Assembly (NCBI RefSeq): GCF_014400405.1
Contig: NZ_CP060496.1
Location: 2,108,001-2,172,000 of the forward strand
From: Brachybacterium sp. Z12
GTDB taxonomy: Bacteria; Actinomycetota; Actinomycetes; Actinomycetales; Dermabacteraceae
Reading direction: 5' to 3'
DNA: 64,000 nt
In this document: one piece after another, positions 1-11,089 of the stretch
Layout of the letters: the number at the start of each line of letters is the position of its first letter
Position numbering within the stretch: position 1 is the first letter of the stretch
Notes under the pieces: generated by a model
The model's database searches: none
What the model saw: the letters and a program-made list of their open reading frames with translations, nothing else
Told to the model about the DNA's origin: nothing
Program-made: the position numbers and the translations under genes

Positions 1-839
1 AGCAGCTCGCCGGCCCCGATCACGACCTGGCGGGAGGAGGGATCGATGTCCACGACGTAGCGCGGGGCGCCGTCGGGCGCGGGATGCTGGATGCCCAGCC
101 CCTTGCGCTGGCCGATGGTGAAGCCGTGGGTGCCGCGATGGGTGCCCAGGACGGTGCCGCTGTCGTCGAGGATCTCGCCGGGCGCCTCGCCCAGGTTGCG
201 CTCGAGGAAGCCGCGGGTGTCCCCGTCGGCCACGAAGCAGATGTCATAGCTGTCAGGCTTGGTGGAGACGCCGAGACCGCGGGCCCTCGCTTCGGCACGC
301 ACCTCATCCTTGGTCGCGTACTCCCCCAGCGGGAACAGCGAGCGGCCCACGGCCTCGGGCCCCATGACGGCCAGCACATAGGACTGGTCCTTCGCCATGT
401 TGAGGGAGCGGTGCAGGGAGGGGGCGCCGCCCGGTCCGTCGGTGCGGATGGTCGCGTAGTGGCCGGTGCACACGGCGTCGAAGCCCAGCGCGGTCGCGCG
501 CTCCAGGAGCGAGGCGAACTTGATCCGCTCATTGCAGCGCACGCAGGGGTTCGGGGTGCGGCCGGCGGCGTACTCGGACAGGAAGTCCTCGACCACCAGG
601 TCATGGAAGTCATCGGAGAGGTCCCAGACGTAGTACGGGATGCCGATGCGGTCCGCCGCGCGACGGGCGTCGGAGGCATCCTCGACCGTGCAGCAGCCCC
701 GAGAGCCGGTCCGGGTCTGGTCCCGGTTCTTGGACAGCGCCATATGCACGCCCACCACCTCGTGGCCCGCGTCGACGGCCCGCGCCGCGGCGACAGCGGA
801 GTCGACCCCGCCACTCATCGCTGCCAGCACCTTCACCAC
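1..839 (-). CDS. mnmA: tRNA-specific 2-thiouridylase MnmA (C-terminus cut off by window edge)
   Basis: Uses persulfide sulfur to thiolate U34 in the wobble position of Lys, Glu and Gln tRNAs in the cytoplasm. About 280 residues are visible of a family norm near 360. The N-terminus has the PP-loop signature [11 protein letters not shown]. The first catalytic cysteine is in [11 protein letters not shown], followed by the TGHYA motif, and the second is in SYDICFV. The frame is open without interruption to the window edge. I chose the GTG at 839 because GAAAGGCGGA lies just upstream; the following GTG at 836 is possible. The cysteine desulfurase at 1858-3043 is a plausible sulfur donor. The gene diverges from the phosphotransferase at 992. 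Confidence 0.93.
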   Translation of the reverse strand, partial: MVKVLAAMSGGVDSAVAAARAVDAGHEVVGVHMALSKNRDQTRTGSRGCCTVEDASDARRAADRIGIPYYVWDLSDDFHDLVVEDFLSEYAAGRTPNPCVRCNERIKFASLLERATALGFDAVCTGHYATIRTDGPGGAPSLHRSLNMAKDQSYVLAVMGPEAVGRSLFPLGEYATKDEVRAEARARGLGVSTKPDSYDICFVADGDTRGFLERNLGEAPGEILDDSGTVLGTHRGTHGFTIGQRKGLGIQHPAPDGAPRYVVDIDPSSRQVVIGAGEL

Positions 840-991
840 GTCCGCCTTTCGCTCGTCCGGATGTTGCTCTTCCGGCTGTCCAGTGTACGGAGCGGGGCTC
901 CCCCGCCGGGGTGGTGCGATACGTGATCTGCGACCCGCCTCCGCAGCTCCCGGGGAGGGCACCTCGGAGGCGTCCTGGTTACGATCGCGGC

Positions 992-1833
992 ATGGATCAC
1001 CCCGGCCTCGACGATCATCAGCAGGCGCTGCTCGCGCAGTGGGCACCTCACGCCGCGCTCGTCCATGACCACAGCTGGGGGCTGGTGCAGACGACGGTGC
1101 TCGAGCTCGAGGACCCGGAACGCGGCACGGTCATTCTCAAGGCCGGCGGGCCCGCGGACCATCATCTGGCGCGGAGCTGCGTGCGCATCGTGAGTGGCTC
1201 CGGCCCTGGGTGCGCACCGGGCATGCCCCGCAGCTGCTCGCCGCCGACGAGGAGGCGAAGCTGCTGATGACCCGGTTCCTCCCGGGGCAGCTGGTGGAGG
1301 GCCACCGCGCGCAGGACGATCCGGACACCTACCGGCAGGCCGGAGCGCTGCTCGCCCGCTTCCATGCGCAGCACACGGAGACCTCGACGGAGTGGGGCAC
1401 CCGCCTCGCGCAGCGGGCGCTGGACTGGCTGGACCGTCCCCACCGGATCGATGCCCCGTCCGCAGCCGCGCTGCGAGCCGAGATCAGCACGTGGCCCCGC
1501 AGCGGTGAGGTGACCCTGGTGCCGAACCACGGGGACTGGCAGCCCCGCAACTGGCTGATCGACGAGGGCACCGTGCGAGTGATCGACTTCGGCAGGGCGG
1601 ATCTGCGGCCCGCGGCCGAGGACTTCGCCAGACTGGCCCGGCAGGACTTCGCCCGCGATCCCGCGCTCGAACACGCGTTCCTGCAGGGATACGGGCACGA
1701 TCCGCGCGAGGCGGGGCTGTGGCGGCGCACGCTCGTGGTCGAGGCGATCGGCACGGCAGCCTGGGCGCATGGCGTGGGCGACGAGCCCTTCGAACGGGTG
1801 GGGCTGCGGCAGATCGCGCAGCTGGTCGGCTGA
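992..1833 (+). CDS. Aminoglycoside phosphotransferase (APH)-family kinase, one frameshift
   Basis: A small-molecule kinase of the APH/choline-kinase fold, about 280 residues. The substrate cannot be told, and a resistance role should not be assumed. The catalytic loop is NHGDWQPRN and the metal-binding aspartate is in VIDFGRA, in the usual order and spacing. The N-terminal frame starts at ATG 992 and passes to the next frame near 1172-1176. There CGGAGCTG reads as if one G were missing (expected [11 protein letters not shown]). It ends at a TGA 25 bp before the convergent nifS stop. It sits between mnmA and nifS, with no obvious functional link. Confidence 0.75.
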
Positions 1834-1857
1834 GCCCTGCCGCCCGCTGCGCGGTGA

Positions 1858-3043
1858 TCAGCCGAAGAGCGCACCGACCGCGCGGGCCCTCTCGAGCGAT
1901 TCGGGCAGTGCCGCGAGCAGGAGGTCGATGTCCCGTTCGGTGCTGGTCCAGCCCAGGGACAGGCGCAGCGCCCCGCGCGCCTGCTGATCGCTGACGCCCA
2001 TCGCCGCGAGCACCGGGCTGGCCTGCGTCACCCCGGCCGAGCAGGCGGAGCCCGCCGCGGAGTCCACCCCACGTTCGTCCAGCAGGAACAGCAGGGAATC
2101 AGAATCGGCGCCGGGGAAGATCACGTGCACGATGTGCCCGGACTGCGGGGCATCCTCGGGCAGGGTGAAGCGGGCGTCGGGATCGATGGCGCTGATGCCG
2201 GCCCGGAGCCGGGACGCGAGCGCCCGCAGCCGCAGGGACTGCTCCTCGCGCTCCGCGAGGGTCTCCTGCAGTGCGGCCGCATAGGCCGCGGTGTGCGCCG
2301 CATCCAGGGTTCCGGAGCGCACCCCTCGCTGCTGTCCCCCACCGGTGCTGGTCACGGCGAAGGGCACCTCGGGCTTGGCCACGAGCACTCCCACTCCCAC
2401 CGGGGCACCGATCTTGTGTCCCGACAGCGACATCAGGTCCACGTCCTCCCAGGACGGCAGGGGCACGTGCCCCACCCCTGCACCGCGTCGGTATGGACCA
2501 GCGTGCCGTGGGGTCGGGCGGCTGCGCCGAGGGCGGCCAGATCCTGGACGGCGCCGGTCTCGTTGTTGACCAGCGCGGCGCTGACCACGCTGACGCCGCC
2601 ATCGGCGAGCGCTTCGGCCACCCCTCGGGGCGCAGCACGCCGACGGGGTCCACCGGCAGCTCGCGGGCATCGATCGCAGGGGAGCCGGAGGCGAGGGAAC
2701 GGGCGGTGGCGATGACCGCCGGATGGTCCGTCGCAGCGACTGCGACCGCGGTGCGCGCAGGGTCATTGGCGTGCACGCCCAGTGCCACGGAGCGCAGGGC
2801 GAGGTTGTCCGCCTCGGTGCCTCCCGAGGTAATGATCAGCCAGGAGCGGCGGACACCGAGGAGCGAGGCGATCTGCTCGAGGGCCTCGTCGAGCACCCCA
2901 CGTGCCCGTCGGCCCGAGGAGTGGACCGAGGAGGGGTTGCCCCGCACTGCCGCGGCCTCGAGGAAGGCGTCCCGTGCCGCGGGCCGCAGCACCGTGGTCG
3001 CGGCGTGATCGAGGTAGGCGCGCTCGCCCTCGTGGAGGCTCAC
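1858..3043 (-). CDS. Cysteine desulfurase, NifS/IscS type, two frameshifts
   Basis: A PLP enzyme that removes sulfur from cysteine to give alanine and a protein-bound persulfide for Fe-S cluster or tRNA thiolation. After frame repair it is 395 residues. The N-terminus reads YLDHAATT and GNPSSVHSSGR, then TSGGTEADN. The PLP lysine is in SLSGHKIGAPVG, and the catalytic cysteine loop is GSACSAG. The C-runs at 2621-2624 and 2475-2478 each appear one base short, which splits the gene over three frames. It starts at a GTG overlapping the stop of the upstream TPR gene by four bases (GTGA), so it is the last gene of the BAT-type operon. Nearby mnmA is a likely acceptor of its sulfur. Confidence 0.9.
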
Positions 3044-3972
3044 CAGGGCTTCACCGGGTCCTGCTCCGAGCCGCCCTCGTCCTCTCCTTCGCCGCCCTGG
3101 GAGTCACGGTTGCGCTCCTCGAGCTCGTCGTCCTTCTGGTCGTTCTCGGAGTTGCCGTCGGTCGGCGCCTCCTCGTCGGGGCCATCGCCCTCGGGGTCCT
3201 CCCGGGTGGGGTCCCCGGGATCCTGCTGGCCGGGGGTCCCGCCCTGCTCGTCGCCGTCCGTGCCTCCGCGCTCGTCCGGATCGTTCCCGGCCTCTTCGTC
3301 GGCCTCGCGGCGCTTCTCCTCGATCCGCTCGCCGTTGTCCTCGGTGGTCTCGGAGTCCTCGTTCCCGGCGCCTCCGCCGCCCTCACCCTCGCCCTCGCCG
3401 CCGCCTCCGCCGCCTGCGCAGGGCGCGAGCAGCTCCTCGGCCTCGAAGAGGCGATCGGCCCGCTGCTGCGGGTCCTCGAGCAGCTCGGCCTGGCGCTCGA
3501 TCGAGATCGCGAGGTTGTTGATGATCTTGCACTGGGCGTGCATCGGCGAGTTCAGGTCGCTGTGGTCGTTCCATTCGTCCAGGGCGGTGCGCAGCTCCGC
3601 CTCGGCCGCGGAGTCCTCTCCCTGCTGCAGCAGGGCGGTGCCCTTGGACAGGTGCGGGAGGTAGGGCTCGAACCAGTTGGCGAACTCCACCGGTTCCAGG
3701 CGTTCGATCGCCGTGGGGTAGTTCTCGTCCTCGTAGGCGCTGAGGTGGGTGACCTGCGCGATCGGCATCGACACGAACTTCACCATCAGCAGCGCGAGCG
3801 CGATCAGCACCGGGGAGAGGATCGCGAACACGATGATCCGGGTCAGTCGCAGTCGGCGCACGTTCAGGCCGAAGTCCTTGGCGCTGCCGCGCTCGTCCTG
3901 CGCGAGCGCTGGCGTCTCGGCTGAGGCGCCCGAGCCCGCGGCAGGGCGTCCCTGGGGCTGTCCTGTGCTCAT
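3040..3972 (-). CDS. Membrane-anchored TPR-like protein of the VWA operon, acidic low-complexity tail
   Basis: 310 residues. A cytoplasmic N-terminus of about 45 residues is followed by one membrane helix (about 50-70, around IIVFAILSPVLIALALLMV). A helical region (about 75-180) holds repeats resembling a TPR: a YPTAIERLE segment, then GTALLQQGEDSAAEAELRTAL. The last 130 residues are Gly, Glu and Asp-rich low complexity starting with a poly-Gly/Glu run. It occupies the place of the BatC/BatE TPR protein in BAT operons. Start (ATGA) and stop (GTGA) both overlap neighbours, so it is translationally coupled. Function beyond this context is unknown; protein-protein interaction is inferred. Confidence 0.72.
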   Translation of the reverse strand: MSTGQPQGRPAAGSGASAETPALAQDERGSAKDFGLNVRRLRLTRIIVFAILSPVLIALALLMVKFVSMPIAQVTHLSAYEDENYPTAIERLEPVEFANWFEPYLPHLSKGTALLQQGEDSAAEAELRTALDEWNDHSDLNSPMHAQCKIINNLAISIERQAELLEDPQQRADRLFEAEELLAPCAGGGGGGEGEGEGGGGAGNEDSETTEDNGERIEEKRREADEEAGNDPDERGGTDGDEQGGTPGQQDPGDPTREDPEGDGPDEEAPTDGNSENDQKDDELEERNRDSQGGEGEDEGGSEQDPVKPW

Positions 3973-4962
3973 CTCTGCGCTCCTGAGATGTCGTAGCGGT
4001 CGAGCTTGCGCGGCAGGCGGTAGGTCATCTCGCCGAGCTCCCAGATCAGCAGTGCGGCCAGCGGGATCGCGGCCACCCAGTACCAGTCCTCGAAACTCGC
4101 CACCCCCGCCGCGACTCGATCGGGATGGGCCGGAGGTCGATGCCCTCCATAGTGCCCTCGATCGGGGCCTCCGGGTCGTCGCGGTGGAGGTAGGGCACGC
4201 CCATCTCCCCGCGATGGTCTCGAGCTGCTGCTCGTCGATGCTCGAGATGCCCTGCTGGCCGTCGGGACCGGTGATGTATTCGCCGTCGTCCTCGCCGCCT
4301 TGCGCCTTCATCGGACCACCCTCGGCGGTGCCGTAGCCCAGCACCGCTCCGCCATCGATGAATCCGGAGGCCTGGCTGAAGGACTCCGACTCCTGCTCGT
4401 CGGTGTTCTCGCCGTCGGAGAGGAAGTACACCAGGACGCTCGAGTCCGGGTCCTCGCTGCGGGCCTCGGAGATCTCCACGAGCAGCGAGGTCAGCGCGCG
4501 ATCCACGTTCGACCCCTTCGAATAGGAGGTGGGCTCCGTGGCCAGGGTGTCGATCCAGGCGTGCGCGGCCCCGGCGTCGGTGGTCAGCGGCAGCTGCTTC
4601 GTGGCGGTGGAGTCGAAGCCGATGACCGAGTAGCGCGCACCCTCGGTCATCCCCATCACCTGTTCCATGTCCGCCTTCACGCCGTCCAGCCGCGGCTGCT
4701 CGCCCGCGTAGTCCTCGGCGTTCATCGACCCGGTGCGGTCCACCACGAAGAACACGTTCGCGTTCATGCGCTGGGTCTGCTCGCCCTCGATCGGGGTGAC
4801 CGGCCGCAGGGCGACCACCAGCAGCAGCAGGACCATCAGAAGCCGGCGCACCCAGGCCATCCGCTGCCGCGGGCGCAGGATCAGCAGCACCGCGCACAGG
4901 ATCAGCATGGCGCCGAACAGCGGGATCGTGGCCCACAGCGGGATCAGATGCTCGAAGTACAT
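3969..4962 (-). CDS. VWA-domain membrane protein (BatB-like), two frameshifts
   Basis: 331 residues after repair. Two N-terminal membrane helices (about 5-30 and 38-58) precede a von Willebrand factor A domain with the metal site VVDRTGSMN and a downstream SDGENTDE. A C-terminal helix (around WVAAIPLAALLIWEL) re-anchors it. G5 is read as four at 4207-4210 and G6 as five at 4103-4107 (C-runs on the plus strand). The two errors nearly cancel, giving a misleading long open frame. Start ATG 4962 has GGAGGG upstream and overlaps the previous stop by one base. VWA proteins of these operons are thought to work with MoxR AAA+ ATPases in envelope or enzyme-complex assembly. Confidence 0.82.
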
Positions 4963-5984
4963 CAGCGTGCCCTCCATCCGAGCACCAGGATGCCCAGCAG
5001 CGACAGGAAGGTCAGCACGAAGCCCACCGTCGGATGGTCGGTGCGGACTACGGTCGGGGTCGCGCCCAGCAGCTCCGCCTGCGATTTCTGGATCTGGTTG
5101 ATGATCGAGGGGATCGCCTCGGGGTCCGAGGACTCGTACAGCTCGCCGTCCTGGTCCTCGGTGGCGGTCTGGAGCTCCTCGAAGCAGCGGGGACCGCACT
5201 CGTAGGCCCCGGGATAGAAGGTGTACAGGTCGATGTCGCGCGCGGCGACCCTCTCGGTCGCCTCTTCGAGGGTGAAGATCGGCTCACCGTTGACCTCGTT
5301 GTCCGTCGCGAAGACGATCGAGCGCGAACGGTCCTTCTCCGCCTGGTCGAAGACCTGCGCGCAGGAGGCGAGGCCATCGGGGACGATCGAGGCCTCGTCG
5401 GCGATGCCGCGGGTGCCGTCGACGAAATCCACGTACTGCCGCACCTTGTCATCGGAGTAGTCCTGGGTGCCCAGCCGGTACCCGAACTCGTCGAAGTCGA
5501 TCGCCTCGGACGCTGACTCGAGCTCACGCTTGATCAGGTCGTAGTCGTTCGTCAGCGGGAACACGGTGCGGCTGGTCGAGTTGAAGATCGACAGCGCCAC
5601 CCGTTCCCCCTCGAAGCCGTCCACCAGCTCGGCGAAGGTCGCGAGGATCTCGGTGTCGTACTCGTACATCGAGCCGGAGACGTCCAGGCACAGCACGATG
5701 TCGCGCGAGGAGAACTCCGGCGTCTCGATCCGCTCGCTCGCGATCCGCCCGGAGAGCACCGAGGCGGCGATCACGGCGAGCACCGCGATGCCCACCTGCA
5801 GCACCCGGACGATGCGGGCGGTGCGCTGAGCTCGTACGAAGCTGGGGATCCGTTCCATGTACTGGGAGTTCGCCACCAGCACGGGGGCCCGCCGCATCGC
5901 GCGACGATTCCAGAAGGTGATCGCCCAGACCGCGAGCGCGGCCAGCAGGAGCAGCCCGGTGACCCACCAGAAGATCATGACCAT
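4962..5984 (-). CDS. VWA-domain membrane protein (BatA-like)
   Basis: 340 residues, intact. An N-terminal helix (about 5-25) and a second (about 62-80) precede the VWA domain. Its MIDAS motif DVSGSM begins at about residue 101, and further conserved parts are SIFNST and FATDNE. A C-terminal helix (LTFLSLLGILVLGW) closes it. This helix-helix-VWA-helix layout is that of BatA. A four-cysteine-region segment with YECGPRCFEE may form a disulfide if exposed. It overlaps the upstream small membrane protein by 10 bases and the downstream VWA gene by one, so the operon is tightly coupled. Confidence 0.88.
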   Translation of the reverse strand: MVMIFWWVTGLLLLAALAVWAITFWNRRAMRRAPVLVANSQYMERIPSFVRAQRTARIVRVLQVGIAVLAVIAASVLSGRIASERIETPEFSSRDIVLCLDVSGSMYEYDTEILATFAELVDGFEGERVALSIFNSTSRTVFPLTNDYDLIKRELESASEAIDFDEFGYRLGTQDYSDDKVRQYVDFVDGTRGIADEASIVPDGLASCAQVFDQAEKDRSRSIVFATDNEVNGEPIFTLEEATERVAARDIDLYTFYPGAYECGPRCFEELQTATEDQDGELYESSDPEAIPSIINQIQKSQAELLGATPTVVRTDHPTVGFVLTFLSLLGILVLGWRAR

Positions 5985-6480
5985 GAACGGATCACCTCCC
6001 TCGCCCGGCGCACGGAATCGCGCAGGTCGCGGTCCGAGGACATGGCGAAATCGGGTTCGTACAGATCGGCGATCAGCTCGCCCACGGCGCGGGTGCGCTG
6101 ATCCGCCAGCAGGGTCGCGAGGTCCTGGCTGGTCACGTCGTGCCCAGTGGTGCGGCGCACGAAGCGCCGCATCACGCCGGTGAGCTCATGATGGCCCTCG
6201 CGAGCTCCGAGCTCCTCGGCCTCGTGGCGGTCGGCGATGTCGTTCACAGCTCGCAGGAACTCCGCCTTGAGCGTCTCGACGTCATCGGGGCGACGACGAT
6301 AGGCGATGCGCTTCTCGATCGCCCGGGTGATCTTCAGGGTCCCCACGATCAGCGCCGTGATCACCACCAGGCACAGCAGCGCCAGGATCACCCAGGCGAT
6401 CGAGTACTGGGGCGGGGCGATGATCTCGGGGGTGCGGGCTCGGCCAGCAGCGCCCCGGCGAGCAGCTCAGGAACGGGCAT
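5975..6480 (-). CDS. Small membrane protein of BAT-type operon (DUF4381-like position), one frameshift
   Basis: 168 residues after repair. The true start is ATG 6480 with GAGGGAG upstream. A single membrane helix (about residues 30-52, VILALLCLVVITALIVGTL) is followed by a charged cytoplasmic helical region. A C6 run is read as five at 6428-6432, so the helical part alone looks like a shorter gene. Position between the DUF58 and VWA genes matches the DUF4381 protein of BAT operons, but I cannot confirm family membership by sequence. It overlaps the DUF58 gene by 14 bases. Confidence 0.65.
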
Positions 6481-7361
6481 GGCGGTACTCCCTCGACCGC
6501 AGGAGCGCGATCATGTCGTCCACCACGGTGCTCTCCCCTGGGTGAGCATGTGGCTGATGTGCAGGCGGTCCAGCATCTCGTCGATGCCGTCCCGGCGTGC
6601 CTGCCGGTAGGCCGCGACGTCGTGCGCGACACGTCGTGAGGTGCGCGCCATGGAGGCGATCTCGCGGGGAGACCCCACGTCCACCACGTCGTGGTCCAGG
6701 GCGGAGCCCTGCAGCGGATCGGCATCGGCGATGCGGATCACCATCAGGTCATGCCGTGTCTTCAGGCGCCGCAGCAGCGTGAAGTCCTCGACGGTCGGGT
6801 GGGCCTCGTCGGTGATGATCGTCATCAGGGTGGAGTGGGTGGTGACGCGGAAGGCCCGTTCGAGCAGCCATGAGCTGTCCGCCGCGGGGGCCGCGGTGGT
6901 GGCGGCCTGCTGCGCCGTGCGCAGCATCAGCTCGAGATGGCCATCGCTCGAGCGGGAGGGAAGCTGGATGGGACGGCCCTCGCTCCCGGCCACCATGCCC
7001 ACCATGTCGCCGTTCTTCTGGGCGAGGAAGCACACCATCCCCGCAGCGATGATCATTGCGTCGCGCTTGGAGGTGCCGTCGGCGGCGGTGGCCGCCATCG
7101 CGGAGGAGGTGTCCGCGACGATCGAAAGATGCCGGACCCGCTCCTCGTTGAACTGCCGGATCAGGGGCTCGCCGGAACGGGGGTGGCCTTCCAGTCGATG
7201 TCGGAGATCTTGTCCCCGGGCTGGTAGTACTTCAGGTCGTCGAAGTCCTCGCCGCTGCCCTTGAACAGCGAGCGTCCCCGGCCCTGGATGAGACCTCGCG
7301 CACGGTTCGAGGTGTGCAGATCCACCCGCGCCTTGACGCGGGTCAGCAGAGAGGTCGCCAT
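6467..7361 (-). CDS. DUF58 / VWA-like protein, two frameshifts
   Basis: 298 residues after repair. DUF58 features include GRGRSLFKGSGEDFDDLKYY and DKISDIDWKAT, then a degenerate VWA fold beginning SIVADTSSAM. C6 is read as five at 7179-7183 and G5 as four at 6535-6538; both repairs restore conserved-looking sequence (ATPRSGEPLIRQF and LTQGESTVVDDM). DUF58 proteins almost always sit next to MoxR ATPases, as here. They lack membrane segments and are inferred to be cytoplasmic partners. Ends overlapping the start of the next gene. Confidence 0.85.
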
Positions 7362-7393
7362 CAGGTCCCGCCCTCCTCAGTCGTCGCTGCCGC

Positions 7394-8542
7394 TCAGGGC
7401 ATCGGCACGGCGTGGAACACCGCGTCGATGATCTGTTCGGGCTTGATGCCGCTGGCCAGCGCGTCGAACGTGAGCACGAGGCGATGGCGCAGCACGCCGT
7501 GCCGCATGGCTCGCACATCATCGGGGGTGACGTAGTCGCGGCCGTCGAGCAGGGCGTGCGCCTGCCCCACCCGCATCAGGGCGAGCGAGCCGCGGGGGCT
7601 GGCCCCGACCCGCACCGACTGCGTGAGGTTCGGGACCGGTCGCGGCCCCGAGCCGCGGGTGGTGAAGATCAGGTCGATGATGTAGCGCTTGACCGCCGGA
7701 TCGACGTAGACCTGATCCACCATCTGCTGCAGGAAGCGGACGTCCTCCAAGGTCACGGTGCCCACCGCCTCGCGCGGGCCGGTGAGGCTCCCCGCCGTGG
7801 AGCGGTCGAGGATCTCGTGCTCTTCCGCCGGGCGCGGGTAGGTCAGGATCTCCTTCATCAGGAAGCGGTCCATCTGCGCCTCGGGGAGGACATAGGTGCC
7901 CTCCTCCTCGATCGGGTTCTGGGTGGCGAGGACCATGAACGGCTCCGGCAGGCGGTAGACCTCGCCGCCGATGGACGTCTGGCGCTCCTGCATGGCCTCG
8001 AGCATCGCGGACTGCGTCTTGGCGCTCGAGCGGTTGATCTCGTCCAGCAGCACCACGTTGGCGTGCACCGGGCCCAGCTGGGTGGTGAAGGTGCCCGAAC
8101 CGTAGTTGAAGATCTGGGTGCCGATGATGTCGTTGGGCATCAGATCCGGCGTGCACTGGATGCGCGCGAACGAGCCGGTGATCGACGAGGCGAGCGCACT
8201 GGCCGCGGTGGTCTTCGCGAGCCCGGGCACGGACTCCAGCAGCACGTGCCCTCCGGCGGCGAGCGCGGTCAGCAGGGTCATGCGGAGGTTCTCCTGGCCG
8301 ACCACGCGGGACTGGAAGACACCGGAGATGGTGGAGATGAGCGCGCTGGCGCGCTCGAGCTCGCTGCGAGGGATCGCGGCGCTCGCCGGCGCAAACCCAC
8401 CGGGGCCGCGCGAAGGGGCTCCAGAAGGAGCTCCCGCTGGGCGGCCGGGGCCCGACGCGGACGGGGCCGGCTGCCCCGACGGCGGTGCGGGCACGGTGGG
8501 CCGTCCCTGGCTCCCGGGCGGCTGGCTGGGTGGATTGCTCAT
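7394..8542 (-). CDS. moxR: MoxR-family AAA+ ATPase
   Basis: 382 residues, intact. A Pro/Ala/Gly-rich disordered N-terminus of about 55 residues precedes the AAA+ core. Walker A is SVPGLAKT, Walker B is VVLLDEINR, followed by ATQNPIEEEGTY (sensor 1 region) and EAQMDRFLM. The C-terminal lid contains GASPRGSLAL. First gene of the operon moxR-DUF58-small TM-VWA-VWA-TPR-nifS. MoxR proteins are chaperone-like ATPases that act with VWA partners on target complexes; the client here is unknown. Starts with ATG at 8542, divergent from glgX. Confidence 0.93.
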   Translation of the reverse strand: MSNPPSQPPGSQGRPTVPAPPSGQPAPSASGPGRPAGAPSGAPSRGPGGFAPASAAIPRSELERASALISTISGVFQSRVVGQENLRMTLLTALAAGGHVLLESVPGLAKTTAASALASSITGSFARIQCTPDLMPNDIIGTQIFNYGSGTFTTQLGPVHANVVLLDEINRSSAKTQSAMLEAMQERQTSIGGEVYRLPEPFMVLATQNPIEEEGTYVLPEAQMDRFLMKEILTYPRPAEEHEILDRSTAGSLTGPREAVGTVTLEDVRFLQQMVDQVYVDPAVKRYIIDLIFTTRGSGPRPVPNLTQSVRVGASPRGSLALMRVGQAHALLDGRDYVTPDDVRAMRHGVLRHRLVLTFDALASGIKPEQIIDAVFHAVPMP

Positions 8543-8783
8543 GCGCTGGGGCTCCCCGTCATGCGTTCGACTCGTGCGGCGTGTGCTTCTGATGCTTCAT
8601 GGGCTCGGCCCCGCCCTCCGCCCCTCCCCGAGGTGGCCGGAGGCCTGACCGGCCGTGGCCGTGCTTGTGAACCTGCGGTCGCCGAGGGCGGATCCGGGAT
8701 CACCTCGCCGATCCTAGCGGCACCTATCGCCCCCGGGTGGCTTCCGGTCCCTCAGCGGACGGCGGTGATGGGAGGATGCTCGG
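8543..8783. other. Divergent intergenic region moxR / glgX
   Basis: 241 bp without a gene. It must hold the promoters of the leftward moxR operon and rightward glgX. I see a GGCCGG/CCGGCC inverted pair at 8635-8640 and 8649-8654 and nothing else convincing. The glgX ribosome binding site GGGAGG is at 8770-8775. Confidence 0.5.
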
Positions 8784-11026
<2,243 letters not shown>

Positions 11027-11089
11027 GGACCGTCACCACGTCCGTCGCAGAGCACCTCGTCCCGCGCGAGCGCTCAGGCAGGAGAGGCC

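Noticed and set aside
992..1833. Aminoglycoside resistance gene
   Set aside because: Only the general kinase fold is evident; the neighbours are housekeeping genes and there is no mobile context.
3040..5199. A single 719-residue VWA-TPR fusion
   Set aside because: Two nearby run-length errors cancel and hide the VWA stop. The restored frames give separate genes with an ATGA overlap.
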